From Actinomycetospora sp. NBRC 106375 (lineage in GTDB: Bacteria > Actinomycetota > Actinomycetes > Mycobacteriales > Pseudonocardiaceae): DNA of 64,000 bases. Position 1 is the stretch's first letter. Each line of letters opens with the position of its first letter. The notes below the pieces were generated by a model. That model did no database searches and was not told the DNA's origin. It worked only from the letters and a program-made list of their open reading frames with translations. Location: the NCBI RefSeq assembly GCF_030269665.1, contig NZ_BSTS01000022.1, forward strand, positions 36,906-100,905, given 5' to 3'. A program made the translations under genes and the position numbers. Of the stretch, positions 55,629-63,952 are shown piece by piece.

Positions 55629-55750
55629 GCGCGGACCCCTTCGGCCGAACGGCTGAACCACGCCGGGGAGCCCGGCGGTCTGCGCGCTCATCGGTGCTCG
55701 GTCGCGGTCGTTACCGGTGAGTTGCCCGTGAGGTCGAAGTCCGTCGGTTC

Positions 55751-55756
55751 AGCCTA
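55751..55756 (-). promoter_or_regulatory. -10 element (TAGGCT) of the surface protein gene
   Basis: TAGGCT on the minus strand, about 123 nt before the chosen start, in a stretch (CGTTAGGCTGAACC) with lower GC than its surroundings. The remaining 55629-55897 shows no gene. Confidence 0.4.
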
Positions 55757-55897
55757 ACGAGTGACTGCTCCTCGGACGTACCAACAGCGCCGAATGCGCA
55801 GGTCGTAGGGGCCCGGACCAGAGGCCCGAAGAGCCCGACCGGGGGTGAGTGTCGTGCTCCGCACACCTCGGCGGTTGCGGTGCGTGACACTGGCTCC

Positions 55898-56491
55898 ATG
55901 ACCGGGGAGTCCCTGCGCCTGGAGTTCCGGCGACAGGTGCGCGAGCGGGTCCTCGCGACCGCGCACGAGCACACCGTCGAGCGGGGCTGGGAGCGGGTGC
56001 GCGTCGGCGAGATCGCCGTCGACTCCGGGGTGTCGCGGCCGACGCTCTACCGCGAGTTCGGCAACAAGGACGGGCTCGGCGAGGCCCTGATGACCCGGGA
56101 GGCCGAGCGGTTCTTCGCCGCGATCGCCGCGGCGCTCTCGGAGCACACGGAGGTCCCCGACGCCGTCGCCGCCGCCACACGGCTCACGCTCGAGGAGGCG
56201 TCGGACAACCCGCTGCTCAAGGCCGTCCTCACGGGCAGCCGGTCGGGCGATGCGGGCCTGCTGCCGTTCCTCACCTCGCGATCGGAGTCGATCCGCGAGT
56301 CGGCGCGCGCGCTGATCGCGACGTGGCTGGAGCAGCAGCGCCCGGACCTGCTGCCCACGCAGATCGAGGAGACCGTCGACGCGGTCGTGCGCCTGGTCAT
56401 CTCGCACGTGGTGGCACCGGCCCTCGACCCCGTCGACGTCGGCCAGCGAGTAGCCCATCTGGTCGCAGCGCTCACCCGAACGCGAAACTGA
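55898..56491 (+). CDS. TetR-family regulator upstream of alkB
   Basis: 197 residues. HTH: RQVRERVLATAHEHTVERGW, then RVRVGEIAVDSGVSRPTLYREFGNKDGLGEAL with the usual YREFGNKDGL. The C-terminal domain is helical (ARALIATWLEQQRPDLLPTQ, VVRLVISHVVAPALDPV). It is 79 nt upstream of alkB, the same orientation, and resembles in position the TetR (AlkU-type) genes linked to actinobacterial alkB, which respond to fatty acids. ATG at 55898 is chosen; ATG at 55880 is too near the likely promoter. Confidence 0.83.
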   Translation: MTGESLRLEFRRQVRERVLATAHEHTVERGWERVRVGEIAVDSGVSRPTLYREFGNKDGLGEALMTREAERFFAAIAAALSEHTEVPDAVAAATRLTLEEASDNPLLKAVLTGSRSGDAGLLPFLTSRSESIRESARALIATWLEQQRPDLLPTQIEETVDAVVRLVISHVVAPALDPVDVGQRVAHLVAALTRTRN

Positions 56492-56535
56492 GACAAAAAT
56501 CGGGTCTTGTTTCTGAACGGCTCACACCGCATGCT
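56490..56535 (+). promoter_or_regulatory. alkB promoter with inverted-repeat operator
   Basis: -35 TTGTTT (56507-56512), 17-bp spacer, -10 CATGCT (56530-56535). GAGACAA (56490-56496) and TTGTTTC (56507-56513) form an inverted repeat (one mismatch, 10-bp spacer) that overlaps the -35 and the end of the TetR gene. The whole stretch is conspicuously AT-rich. Confidence 0.6.
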
Positions 56536-56570
56536 CGGTCGCGAGCCGTCACGTCGAGGGAGACAGGCCC

Positions 56571-57746
56571 ATGAGCACGACCGAGACCACGGACGTCACC
56601 ACGGACGTCACCGACCAGCGCCCCTGGCGGGACCGCAAGCGCTACCTGTGGCCGCTGGCCACGGTCATGCCCGGGATGCCGTTCCTCGGCGCCGGGCTGG
56701 TCACCGCGACCGGCTGGTCGGGCTGGTGGTGGGTCGGGCCGATGATCCTGTTCGTCGTCCTTCCCGCCCTGGACCTGATCTTCGGCGCCACCGACGACAA
56801 CCCGCCGGAGTCCGAGCGCGAGCGCCTCGAGGCCGACCGCTACTACCGCTGGGTCACCTACCTGTTCCTGCCGATCCAGTACGCGAGCCTCGTGTTCTCC
56901 TGCTGGGTCTGGGCGACGTGGGACCTGCCGTGGCACGCCGACCTCGGCCTCGCCCTGACGATGGGTGTCGTCAGCGGCGTCGCCATCAACACCGCCCACG
57001 AGCTGGGGCACAAGCGCGAGGACGTCGAGCGCTGGCTGTCGAAGATCGCGCTCGCCAGCTCGGCCTACGGCCACTTCTACGTCGAGCACAACCGTGGCCA
57101 CCACGTCCGCGTCGCCACCCCGGAGGACCCGGCGAGCTCACGGCTCGGCGAGGGCTTCTGGACGTTCCTGCCGCGCACGGTGTGGGGCAGCCTGCGCTCG
57201 TCGTGGCACCTGGAGACCAAGCGCCGGTCGAAGGGCCGGAAAGGCCCGTGGGACCACGAGATCCTCGTCGCCTGGGCGATGACGGTCGTCCTGTTCGTCG
57301 CCCTGACCGTCGCCTTCGGTCCCGTCGTGCTCCCCTGGCTCGTCCTGCAGGCGATGGTCGGGTTCAGCCTGCTCGAGGTGGTCAACTACCTGGAGCACTA
57401 CGGCCTGAAGCGCGCGAAGCGCGACGACGGCCGCTACGAGCGCACCGACCCCCGGCACAGCTGGAACGCCGACCACACGGTGTCGAACCTGCTGCTCTAC
57501 CAGCTGCAGCGCCACTCCGACCACCACGCCAACCCGCTGCGCCGCTACCAGACCCTGCGCCACTTCGAGGAGTCCCCGCAGCTGCCCAGCGGCTACGGCT
57601 CGATGATCGTGGTCGCCCTGTTCCCGCCGGTGTGGCGGGCGATGATGGACCGCAAGGTGCTCGCCCACTACGACGGCGACGTCAGCCTGGCCAACATCCA
57701 CCCGCGCAAGCGTGAGCGCTACCTCTCCCGCTACGCCCGGACATAG
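56571..57746 (+). CDS. alkB: Alkane 1-monooxygenase AlkB
   Basis: 391-residue integral membrane non-heme diiron hydroxylase that turns medium/long n-alkanes into 1-alkanols. All histidine boxes are present: NTAHELGHK, EHNRGHHVRVATPEDPASSR (diagnostic), NYLEHYGL and LQRHSDHHANPLRRYQTLR. Six membrane helices lie in the first two thirds. Electron supply normally comes from rubredoxin genes directly downstream, or from a fused rubredoxin; neither is here, the next gene being an MFS transporter. The ATG is behind GGGAGACAGG. The TetR regulator is upstream. Confidence 0.95.
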   Translation: MSTTETTDVTTDVTDQRPWRDRKRYLWPLATVMPGMPFLGAGLVTATGWSGWWWVGPMILFVVLPALDLIFGATDDNPPESERERLEADRYYRWVTYLFLPIQYASLVFSCWVWATWDLPWHADLGLALTMGVVSGVAINTAHELGHKREDVERWLSKIALASSAYGHFYVEHNRGHHVRVATPEDPASSRLGEGFWTFLPRTVWGSLRSSWHLETKRRSKGRKGPWDHEILVAWAMTVVLFVALTVAFGPVVLPWLVLQAMVGFSLLEVVNYLEHYGLKRAKRDDGRYERTDPRHSWNADHTVSNLLLYQLQRHSDHHANPLRRYQTLRHFEESPQLPSGYGSMIVVALFPPVWRAMMDRKVLAHYDGDVSLANIHPRKRERYLSRYART

Positions 57747-57760
57747 AACCAGGGACGCAG

Positions 57761-59029
57761 GTGTTGGCCTCCTACGTGACGGCACCTGCTGACAGCCTCG
57801 ACCCCGCCCGCCGCGGCCGGCTCTTCGCCGCGGTGGCCGGGGTCGTCGTGCTCTTCCTGGCCGCGTCGAGCGTCCCGTCCCCGCTCTACGTCGTCTACCA
57901 GGCGCAGTGGGGCTTCTCGGCGGCGACGCTGACCGTGATCTTCGCGGTCTACGTGCTGTTCCTGCTCGCCTCGCTGCTCGTCGTCGGCGGCCTGTCCGAC
58001 CACCTCGGGCGACGCCCCGTCCTCGCCGGCGCCCTGCTGGTGCAGACGGTCGCGGTGGTGCTGTTCCTCGTCGCGAGCAACGTGACGATGCTGCTGGTCG
58101 CCCGGGCCGTGCAGGGCGCCGCCACCGGGGCGGCGATCACCGCGATGGCGGCGACGCTCGTCGACCTGCGACCGGAACGCGCGGGGCTCGCCAACGCGAC
58201 GACGCCGCTGATCGGCCTGGCCCTCGGCGCGCTGGGGTGCGGCCTGCTCGTCGAGTACGCGCCGGCGCCGACGCGGCTGGTGTGGGGCGTGCTGCTCGCG
58301 GGGTTCGCGGTCGTCGCGGTGGTGCTCGCGCTCCTGCCCGAGACCGCGCCGCGCCGGCCCGGCGCCGTGGCGTCGCTGCGGCCGCGCGTCCGCATCCCCG
58401 CCGGGCTGCGCGCGGACGTCCTGGCCATCGCCCCGACCCTGGCCGCGAGCTGGGCGCTCGGCGGTCTCTACCTCTCGCTGGGCCCGTCCGTCGCCGCGGA
58501 GATCCTCGGGCTGCACAGCCACCTGCTCGGCGGCGTCGTCGTCACCCTGCTCTGCGGTGTCGGGGCGCTCAGCGCCGTCGTCCTCTACCGCCGGGCACCC
58601 GAGACGCTCCTCGCCCCGGCGGGCGGGCTGCTCGCCCTCGGCACCCTCGTCACCCTCGGCGGGCTCGCGCTCGGCGCCCCGCCGGTGACCGCCCTCGGCA
58701 CCGTCGTCGCCGGCGTCGGGTTCGGGTCGGCGTCGCTGGCCTGCTTCGGCACGCTCGCGCGCATCGCCCGTCCCGACACCCGCGGCGAGCTCATGGCCGT
58801 CGCGTACACGATCGCCTACCTCGCCTTCAGCCTGCCCGCGGTCGTCGCCGGCGTCGCGGCCGTGCAGGTCGGGCTGCGGCCCGTCGCCGAGGTCTACGGG
58901 CTGGTCGTGGTCGTCCTCGGTGTCACGGCCGTGGTCGCGCGGGTACTGGTGCTGCGCGCCCGGCGGGCCGCCGCCCCGGTGACGGCACCGGCGACGCCCT
59001 GCCCCGCGGCCGGCGAGACCGGTCGCTGA
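57761..59029 (+). CDS. MFS transporter downstream of alkB
   Basis: 422 residues, about 12 membrane helices. GGLSDHLGRRPVLAGALL is motif A, and ASSVPSPLYVVYQAQWGFSA marks the group of MFS exporters with SPLY in helix 1. The C-terminal tail is Ala/Pro-rich. GTG at 57761 with AGGGA 6 nt upstream, 14 nt after the alkB stop, so it is co-transcribed. It might export alkane-derived acids or toxic hydrocarbons; this is only inferred from position. Confidence 0.85.
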   Translation: MLASYVTAPADSLDPARRGRLFAAVAGVVVLFLAASSVPSPLYVVYQAQWGFSAATLTVIFAVYVLFLLASLLVVGGLSDHLGRRPVLAGALLVQTVAVVLFLVASNVTMLLVARAVQGAATGAAITAMAATLVDLRPERAGLANATTPLIGLALGALGCGLLVEYAPAPTRLVWGVLLAGFAVVAVVLALLPETAPRRPGAVASLRPRVRIPAGLRADVLAIAPTLAASWALGGLYLSLGPSVAAEILGLHSHLLGGVVVTLLCGVGALSAVVLYRRAPETLLAPAGGLLALGTLVTLGGLALGAPPVTALGTVVAGVGFGSASLACFGTLARIARPDTRGELMAVAYTIAYLAFSLPAVVAGVAAVQVGLRPVAEVYGLVVVVLGVTAVVARVLVLRARRAAAPVTAPATPCPAAGETGR

Positions 59030-59060
59030 CGGGCGCACCAGCCGACGAGAGGAATCCCGC

Positions 59061-59489
59061 ATGCCCCGCCCCCCGCTGCCCGACGAGGTCCAGGACTTCC
59101 TGCGCAAGCCGAACCCGAGCGTGATCACCTCGATCCGCGGCGACGGCCAGCCGGTGTCCGTGGCCACCTGGTACCTGTGGGAGGACGGCCGAGTGCTGGT
59201 GAACATGGATGCCGCGCGCAAGCGCGTCGAGTACCTGCGCCAGGACCCGCGGGTCTCGCTCACCGTCCTCGCCGAGGAGGACTGGTACACCCACGTCAGC
59301 ATGCAGGGCCACGTCGTGGAGTGGGCCGACGACCCCGACCTCGCGATCATCGACCGGTGCTCGCAGCACTACACCGGCAAGGACTACCCCGTCCGTGACC
59401 GCCAGCGGGTGGCGGCGTGGATCGAGGTCGACCGCTGGCACGGCTGGGGCGCCCACAAGGCCTCCGACAACCCCGACAACGTGGGCTGA
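59061..59489 (+). CDS. PPOX-class F420/flavin-dependent oxidoreductase
   Basis: 142-residue split-barrel protein. PLPDEVQDFLRKPNPSVITS at the start, DGQPVSVATWYLWEDGRVLV, DAARKRVEYLRQDPRVSLTV and VDRWHGWG near the end follow the PPOX/FDOR-B pattern of actinobacterial F420- or FMN-binding reductases. The substrate is unknown. GAGAGGAA precedes the ATG. It closes the alkB-MFS-PPOX run, 31 nt after the MFS stop. Confidence 0.85.
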   Translation: MPRPPLPDEVQDFLRKPNPSVITSIRGDGQPVSVATWYLWEDGRVLVNMDAARKRVEYLRQDPRVSLTVLAEEDWYTHVSMQGHVVEWADDPDLAIIDRCSQHYTGKDYPVRDRQRVAAWIEVDRWHGWGAHKASDNPDNVG

Positions 59490-59543
59490 TCCGGGAGGCT
59501 CCGGACCCCTCACGGTCGCCCGATCGGCGAGCGTCGCGCGTGG

Positions 59544-59555
59544 TTAGGGTTGCCT
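59544..59555 (+). promoter_or_regulatory. Candidate iron-box half-site and -10 of the siderophore operon
   Basis: TTAGGGTTGCCT resembles the left half of the IdeR/DmdR box (TTAGGTTAGGCT). The right half is poorly matched. TAGGGT within it (59545-59550) also fits a -10, so iron-loaded repressor would cover the promoter. It is about 50 nt before the sbnA start. Confidence 0.5.
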
Positions 59556-59603
59556 GGGTCGGGGTGCGCGACCCCGCCCGGCCACGTCGCGACGGAGGTG
59601 GGA

Positions 59604-60635
59604 GTGACCCTCGCCCGTGGGCCCCGACCGGGCCCCACCGGTGGACTCCCCGGGCTCGACCCGGGGCCGGAACCGATCCTCGACTCGGTGCAGGGGGCCG
59701 TCGGCGCGACGCCGCTGGTGGAGCTGGGGCGGATGTTCCCGCGCCCCGGCGTGCAGGTCCTCGCCAAGCTCGAGCTGATGAACCCGGGCGGGAGCATGAA
59801 GGACCGCTCCGCCCGGTTCATCGTCGACCGCGGGCTCGCGGACGGATCGATCCCGCCGAGCAGCCACCTCGTCGAGTCGAGCTCGGGCAACTTCGGCGTC
59901 GCCGTGGCCACGGCCGCCCGGCTGCACGGCCTCGGCTTCACCTGTGTCGTCGACCCCCACGCCAGCCCCGCCAACGTCGCGATCATGCGCGGGCTCGGGG
60001 CGCAGGTGGAGATCGTCGACGAGCCCGACCTGGCCGGCGGCTACCTGCACACCCGTCTCGCCCGCGTGCACGAGGTCCTCGCGACCACCCCCGACACGGT
60101 GTGGATCAACCAGTACGCGAACGACGGCAACTGGCTCGCGCACTACCACGGGACGGGCGCCGAGCTCGCGGACGCGCTGACCGTGCCGCCGACGCACCTC
60201 GTCGGCGCCGTCTCCACCTGCGGCAGTCTGCTCGGGTGCGCGCGGCGGCTGCGGGAGGTCTGTGACCCGCTCGAGGTCGTCGCGGCCGACGCCGTCGGGT
60301 CGGTGATCTTCGGCGGACCCGGTGGGCGCCGCGAGCTGCCGGGGCTGGGCTCGAGCCGGGTCCCCGAGCTCCACTCCCCCGCCGAGATCGACCGGGTGGT
60401 CGCCGTCGACGACGCGACCGCCGCCGAGGCCTGCCGTGAGCTGCTGGCCACCGAGGCGATCTTCGCGGGCGGCTCCACCGGTGCCGTGGTGGCGGCCGTG
60501 CGCCGCGTCGTCGCCGACATCACGCCGCCGGCGCGCGTCGTCGCGATCTTCCCCGACCGCGGTGACCGCTACCTCGACCGCGTGTGGGACGACGCCTGGC
60601 TCGACCGGGCGCGCGCCCGGCGCGGCTCCTCGTGA
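59604..60635 (+). CDS. sbnA: SbnA-type N-(2-amino-2-carboxyethyl)-L-glutamate synthase
   Basis: 343-residue PLP enzyme of the cysteine-synthase fold. NPGGSMKDRSARFIVDRG holds the PLP Lys, VESSSGNFGVAVA the substrate Asn loop, and GGYLHTRLARVHEVLATTPD, WINQYANDGNWLAHYHGTG and FPDRGDRYLDRVWDD match staphylococcal SbnA almost block for block. SbnA joins O-phosphoserine and glutamate to give the precursor that SbnB oxidises to L-2,3-diaminopropionate. No sbnB is in the window. GTG at 59604 with GGAGGTG 3 nt upstream. It overlaps the first NIS synthetase (GTGA). Confidence 0.92.
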   Translation: MTLARGPRPGPTGGLPGLDPGPEPILDSVQGAVGATPLVELGRMFPRPGVQVLAKLELMNPGGSMKDRSARFIVDRGLADGSIPPSSHLVESSSGNFGVAVATAARLHGLGFTCVVDPHASPANVAIMRGLGAQVEIVDEPDLAGGYLHTRLARVHEVLATTPDTVWINQYANDGNWLAHYHGTGAELADALTVPPTHLVGAVSTCGSLLGCARRLREVCDPLEVVAADAVGSVIFGGPGGRRELPGLGSSRVPELHSPAEIDRVVAVDDATAAEACRELLATEAIFAGGSTGAVVAAVRRVVADITPPARVVAIFPDRGDRYLDRVWDDAWLDRARARRGSS

Positions 60636-62245
60636 GCGAGGTGACCGACCCCGCCACCCTCGTGCTGCGCGATCTGCTCGACGCGGCGGTGGCCGAGGAC
60701 GTCGAGGGCGCCGGGCGGGCGTCGCTCGGTCCCGGACCCGAGGGCCGGCCGGGCACGTGGGTGCGGTTCCGGACCGCCGACGGCGGGTGCCTCGCCTGGC
60801 AGGCCCGAGCGGGCGGGGTCCTGCAGCGCACGCGGTACGCCGACGGGCCGGTGCTCGCCGGGGCCTCGTTGCGGGAGGTCACCGATCCGGCCGAGGTGCT
60901 GTGCCTGCTCGCGCCCGGTGCGCCGTGCGTCGACGTCGTGGCGCGCGACGTGCGGACGGCGGTCGACCACGTCCTGCCCGTGCCGACCGGGGGGCTGGGT
61001 GAGGATGCCGGCGAACGGTTGGCCGCCGCGCGCGGGCGACCGTTCCACCCGACCGCGCGGGCCGTCGCCGGGTGGACGCGGGCCGATGTGGACCGCTGGG
61101 GGCCGGGCGCGGAGGTGCCGCTGGACTGGGTGGGGGTGCGCCGGGACCACGTGCGCCGGGGAGCGTCGCCGCTCTACCTCGACGACGCCCCGGGGGCTCC
61201 TGACACCCACGTCGCCCTGCCCGTGCACCCCTTCGACCGCGAGCACGTCCTGCCGGTCGCCTTCCGGCGGGAGCTCGCCGACGGCACCGTGATCCCCCTC
61301 GCGCGGGGCGTCGGGGCCGGGCGGGCCACGGCCTCGCTGCGCACCCTCGACCTCGGCGGCGGTCGGCACCTCAAGCTGCCGCTCGGGGTGACGACGCTGG
61401 GCTCGGCGCGGCTGCTGGGCGCGCGCTCGCTCGACCACGCCCAGCGCGGCGAGCGCGTCCTGCGTGACGTACTGGCGGCCGACCCGGACCTGCGCGGGCG
61501 GGTCGCGGTCGCCGACGAGACCGCCTGGGCGGGCTTCGCGCGTCCCGACGGCAGCGACGAGTTCGCCGACCGGCCCGGGCACCTCGCCGCGATGGTGCGC
61601 CGCCTGCCCCCGCCGGCCGGAGCGGTCCGGCTGCCGCTGGCCGCGCTGGCCGCACCGGCGTGGGACGGCCCGCTGGCGGAGCTCGGCGACCCGGAGGCGG
61701 TGTTCGCCGCGGTCGTCGAGGCGGTCGTCGGGACCGGGATCGGGTTCCTGCGCCACGGCGTGCTGCCCGAGATGCACGGGCAGAACGTGCTGCTCGACGT
61801 GTCGCCCGGGCGGATCGGCCTCGTGCTGCGTGACCACGACGCCGTGCGGGTCCACCCTCGTTGGCTCTCGGTGTCCGACCCCGGTTACCGGCTCGCGCCG
61901 GGCGGCACCCAGTCGCTGCGGCTCGACTCGCCCGGCGCCCTGATCGGCTTCTTCGCGACCCTGGCCGTCGAGGTCGGTCTCGGCGGTGTCGTCGACGCCT
62001 TGGTGCGGCACACCGGGACGGCGGAGGCGCGCTGGTGGACCGTGATCCGCCGGGCGGTCGAGGACGCGGTCGCGGCGACCCGCAGCCCGACCGTGCGCGG
62101 CACCCTGGAGACCGTGCTCCTCGACGCCGACACCTGGCCCTACCGCACGGTGCTGCGCCCGCTGCTCGAGCGTGGCCCGTCCGCCGGGACGAGCATGCCC
62201 GCCGGCGTCGCCCTCGTGCCGAACCCGTTGCGGGCCGTGCGGTGA
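60632..62245 (+). CDS. IucA/IucC-family NIS siderophore synthetase (first)
   Basis: 537 residues. ATP-dependent ligase joining a carboxylate (citrate or alpha-ketoglutarate type) to an amine. Family signatures: GRPFHPTARAVAGW, LPVHPFDREHVL, ATASLRTLDLGGGRHLKLPL (ASxRTL and KLPLG), FLRHGVLPEMHGQNVLLDVS, VLRDHDAVRVHP and MPAGVALVPNPL. EMHGQN and RDHD carry active-site residues. GTG at 60632 overlaps the sbnA stop, and its own stop overlaps the next synthetase. The exact SbnC/E/F subtype cannot be assigned by eye. Confidence 0.88.
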   Translation: MSEVTDPATLVLRDLLDAAVAEDVEGAGRASLGPGPEGRPGTWVRFRTADGGCLAWQARAGGVLQRTRYADGPVLAGASLREVTDPAEVLCLLAPGAPCVDVVARDVRTAVDHVLPVPTGGLGEDAGERLAAARGRPFHPTARAVAGWTRADVDRWGPGAEVPLDWVGVRRDHVRRGASPLYLDDAPGAPDTHVALPVHPFDREHVLPVAFRRELADGTVIPLARGVGAGRATASLRTLDLGGGRHLKLPLGVTTLGSARLLGARSLDHAQRGERVLRDVLAADPDLRGRVAVADETAWAGFARPDGSDEFADRPGHLAAMVRRLPPPAGAVRLPLAALAAPAWDGPLAELGDPEAVFAAVVEAVVGTGIGFLRHGVLPEMHGQNVLLDVSPGRIGLVLRDHDAVRVHPRWLSVSDPGYRLAPGGTQSLRLDSPGALIGFFATLAVEVGLGGVVDALVRHTGTAEARWWTVIRRAVEDAVAATRSPTVRGTLETVLLDADTWPYRTVLRPLLERGPSAGTSMPAGVALVPNPLRAVR

Positions 62246-63858
62246 CCCCGTCCGACGTGGCCGCGGCGCTGGCCGCCGCGGGCCCGGTCCGGGAGCGCGT
62301 GCTGACCCAGCTCGTCGAGTCCCTCGTGCTCGAGGACGCCGTCGACATGGCCGGTGACGGCGGGCCCGGGACCCGCGCCGGGCCGTTCGCGGTGGAGTTC
62401 GTCCGGACGCCGTCGTGCGGGCGCGTGCGGCTGACCTCGCCGGTGACGAGGGACGGCGCCGCCGTGACGCCCGGGGAGTTCCTCGCCGACGCCCCGGTGC
62501 GCGCCGACCCCGCGTGCCGGGCGCGGCTCGGGCAGGAGCTGACCGCGACGGTGCTGGGCGACGCGCTGGCGCTGCGGGCGCGCCCCGACGGCCCGCTGGA
62601 CCCCGACGCCGGGCACGACGTGCTCGAGGCCCTCGTCGCCGACGGGCATCGCTACCACCCGGCGTACAAGTCGCGGACCGGGTTCGGGGTGGGCGACCTG
62701 CTCGCCTACACCCCCGAGTTCGCCCCCACCGTGCACCCGGTGCTGCTCGACGCCGACCCGTCGCTGGTGTCGGTCTCGGCGTCGGCGGGGCTCGACCCGG
62801 CGGCGGTGTGGAGCGCGCCCGCGGGCCGGGTCGGGATCCCGGTCCACCCGTGGCAGTGGGACCACCACGTGGCGGCGGCGCACGCCGCGTCGCTGGCGTC
62901 GGGGACGCTGCGGGTGGGCGGTCCCGACGAGGGTGTCTGGCGGCCCCAGGCGTCGATCCGGACGCTGGCGCGGATCGACGTGCCCCGGGCGCCGTCGGTG
63001 AAGATGCCCCTCGCGATCACCAACACGTCGACGTCGCGGGGCCTCGCGCCGCACACCGTCCGCAACGCGGCGCCGATCTCGGACTGGCTGGCCGGGATCG
63101 TCGCGGGCGACCCCGTCCTCGCCGAGAAGGCCCGCGTGATCGTCCTGCGCGAGATCCTCGGGGTGAGCGTCGAGCCCGGGCTGGGGGCGATCTGGCGGGA
63201 GAGCCTGCACGTCCACCTCCACCCCGGCGAGCGCGCGGTGCCGTTCCCGGGCCTGGCGTCGCGGTCGGCGGCGGGCGTGCCCTTGATCGACCCGTGGATC
63301 CGGGAGCAGGGGCCGCGGGCCTGGACCGAGCGTCTGGTCACGGCCACCGTGCTGCCGCTGGTGCACCTGCTGGTGGTGCACGGCGTGGCGCTGGAGTCGC
63401 ACGCGCAGAACATGCTGCTGGTGCACGCCGGCGGGCTGCCGACGCGGGTGGCGCTGAAGGACTTCCACGACGGTGTGCGCTTCTCGCGGTCGCTGCTGGC
63501 GGCGCCGGGGCCGGTGCTCGAGGCCCCGCCCGCCGACCACCCGAACGCGAACTCGTTCCTGGAGACCGACGACCCGACCCAGGTCACCGGGTTCCTGCTC
63601 GACTGCCTGTGCTTCGTCAACCTCGCCGAGATCGCGTACCTGCTGGCGGGCGAGTACGGGTTCGCCGAGGAGGAGTTCTGGGCGGTCGCGGCCCGCGCGA
63701 TCCGGGACCACGCGGCGCGGGTGCCCGGCTTCGCCGATCGGCTCGCGGTGTTCGACGTCTTCGCCCCGACCCTGTCGGTGGAGAAGCTCACCACCCGCCG
63801 TCTCTGGCCGGACACCGAGCTCCGCGTCCACGACGTCCCCAACCCCCTATGTGAGTAG
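62242..63858 (+). CDS. IucA/IucC-family NIS siderophore synthetase (second)
   Basis: 538 residues, a complete second NIS synthetase. DGHRYHPAYKSRTGFGVGDL, GIPVHPWQWDHH, PQASIRTLARI, VKMPLAITNTSTSRGL, LESHAQNMLLVHAGG, LKDFHDGVRF and the C-terminal KLTTRRLWPD...PNPL are all present, and it looks closest to the better-conserved (SbnC-like) branch. Two NIS synthetases with SbnA imply a siderophore with at least two amide-forming steps. GTG overlap with the first synthetase. The stop TAG is supplied by the hairpin-arm sequence TATGTGAGTAG at 63848-63858. Confidence 0.9.
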   Translation: MTPSDVAAALAAAGPVRERVLTQLVESLVLEDAVDMAGDGGPGTRAGPFAVEFVRTPSCGRVRLTSPVTRDGAAVTPGEFLADAPVRADPACRARLGQELTATVLGDALALRARPDGPLDPDAGHDVLEALVADGHRYHPAYKSRTGFGVGDLLAYTPEFAPTVHPVLLDADPSLVSVSASAGLDPAAVWSAPAGRVGIPVHPWQWDHHVAAAHAASLASGTLRVGGPDEGVWRPQASIRTLARIDVPRAPSVKMPLAITNTSTSRGLAPHTVRNAAPISDWLAGIVAGDPVLAEKARVIVLREILGVSVEPGLGAIWRESLHVHLHPGERAVPFPGLASRSAAGVPLIDPWIREQGPRAWTERLVTATVLPLVHLLVVHGVALESHAQNMLLVHAGGLPTRVALKDFHDGVRFSRSLLAAPGPVLEAPPADHPNANSFLETDDPTQVTGFLLDCLCFVNLAEIAYLLAGEYGFAEEEFWAVAARAIRDHAARVPGFADRLAVFDVFAPTLSVEKLTTRRLWPDTELRVHDVPNPLCE

Positions 63859-63877
63859 TTGGGGCCCCTATCGGGGC
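63851..63877. repeat. Truncated copy of the GTGAG palindrome
   Basis: GTGAGTAGTTGGGGCCCC (63851-63868) matches the arm at 7160-7177 at 16 of 18 positions. Its expected partner would read GGGGCCCCAACTACTCAC, but after TATC only GGGGC (63873-63877) is present before the sequence diverges at TGTCTAGTCCC. The hairpin appears cut by something joined at about 63878. Confidence 0.6.
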
Positions 63878-63952
63878 TGTCTAGTCCCATGAGTTCTGTC
63901 TCGGGTCGTGTCTCACCGTATGTGTCGCCTGATCATCGCCGAGGGTGTGCCC

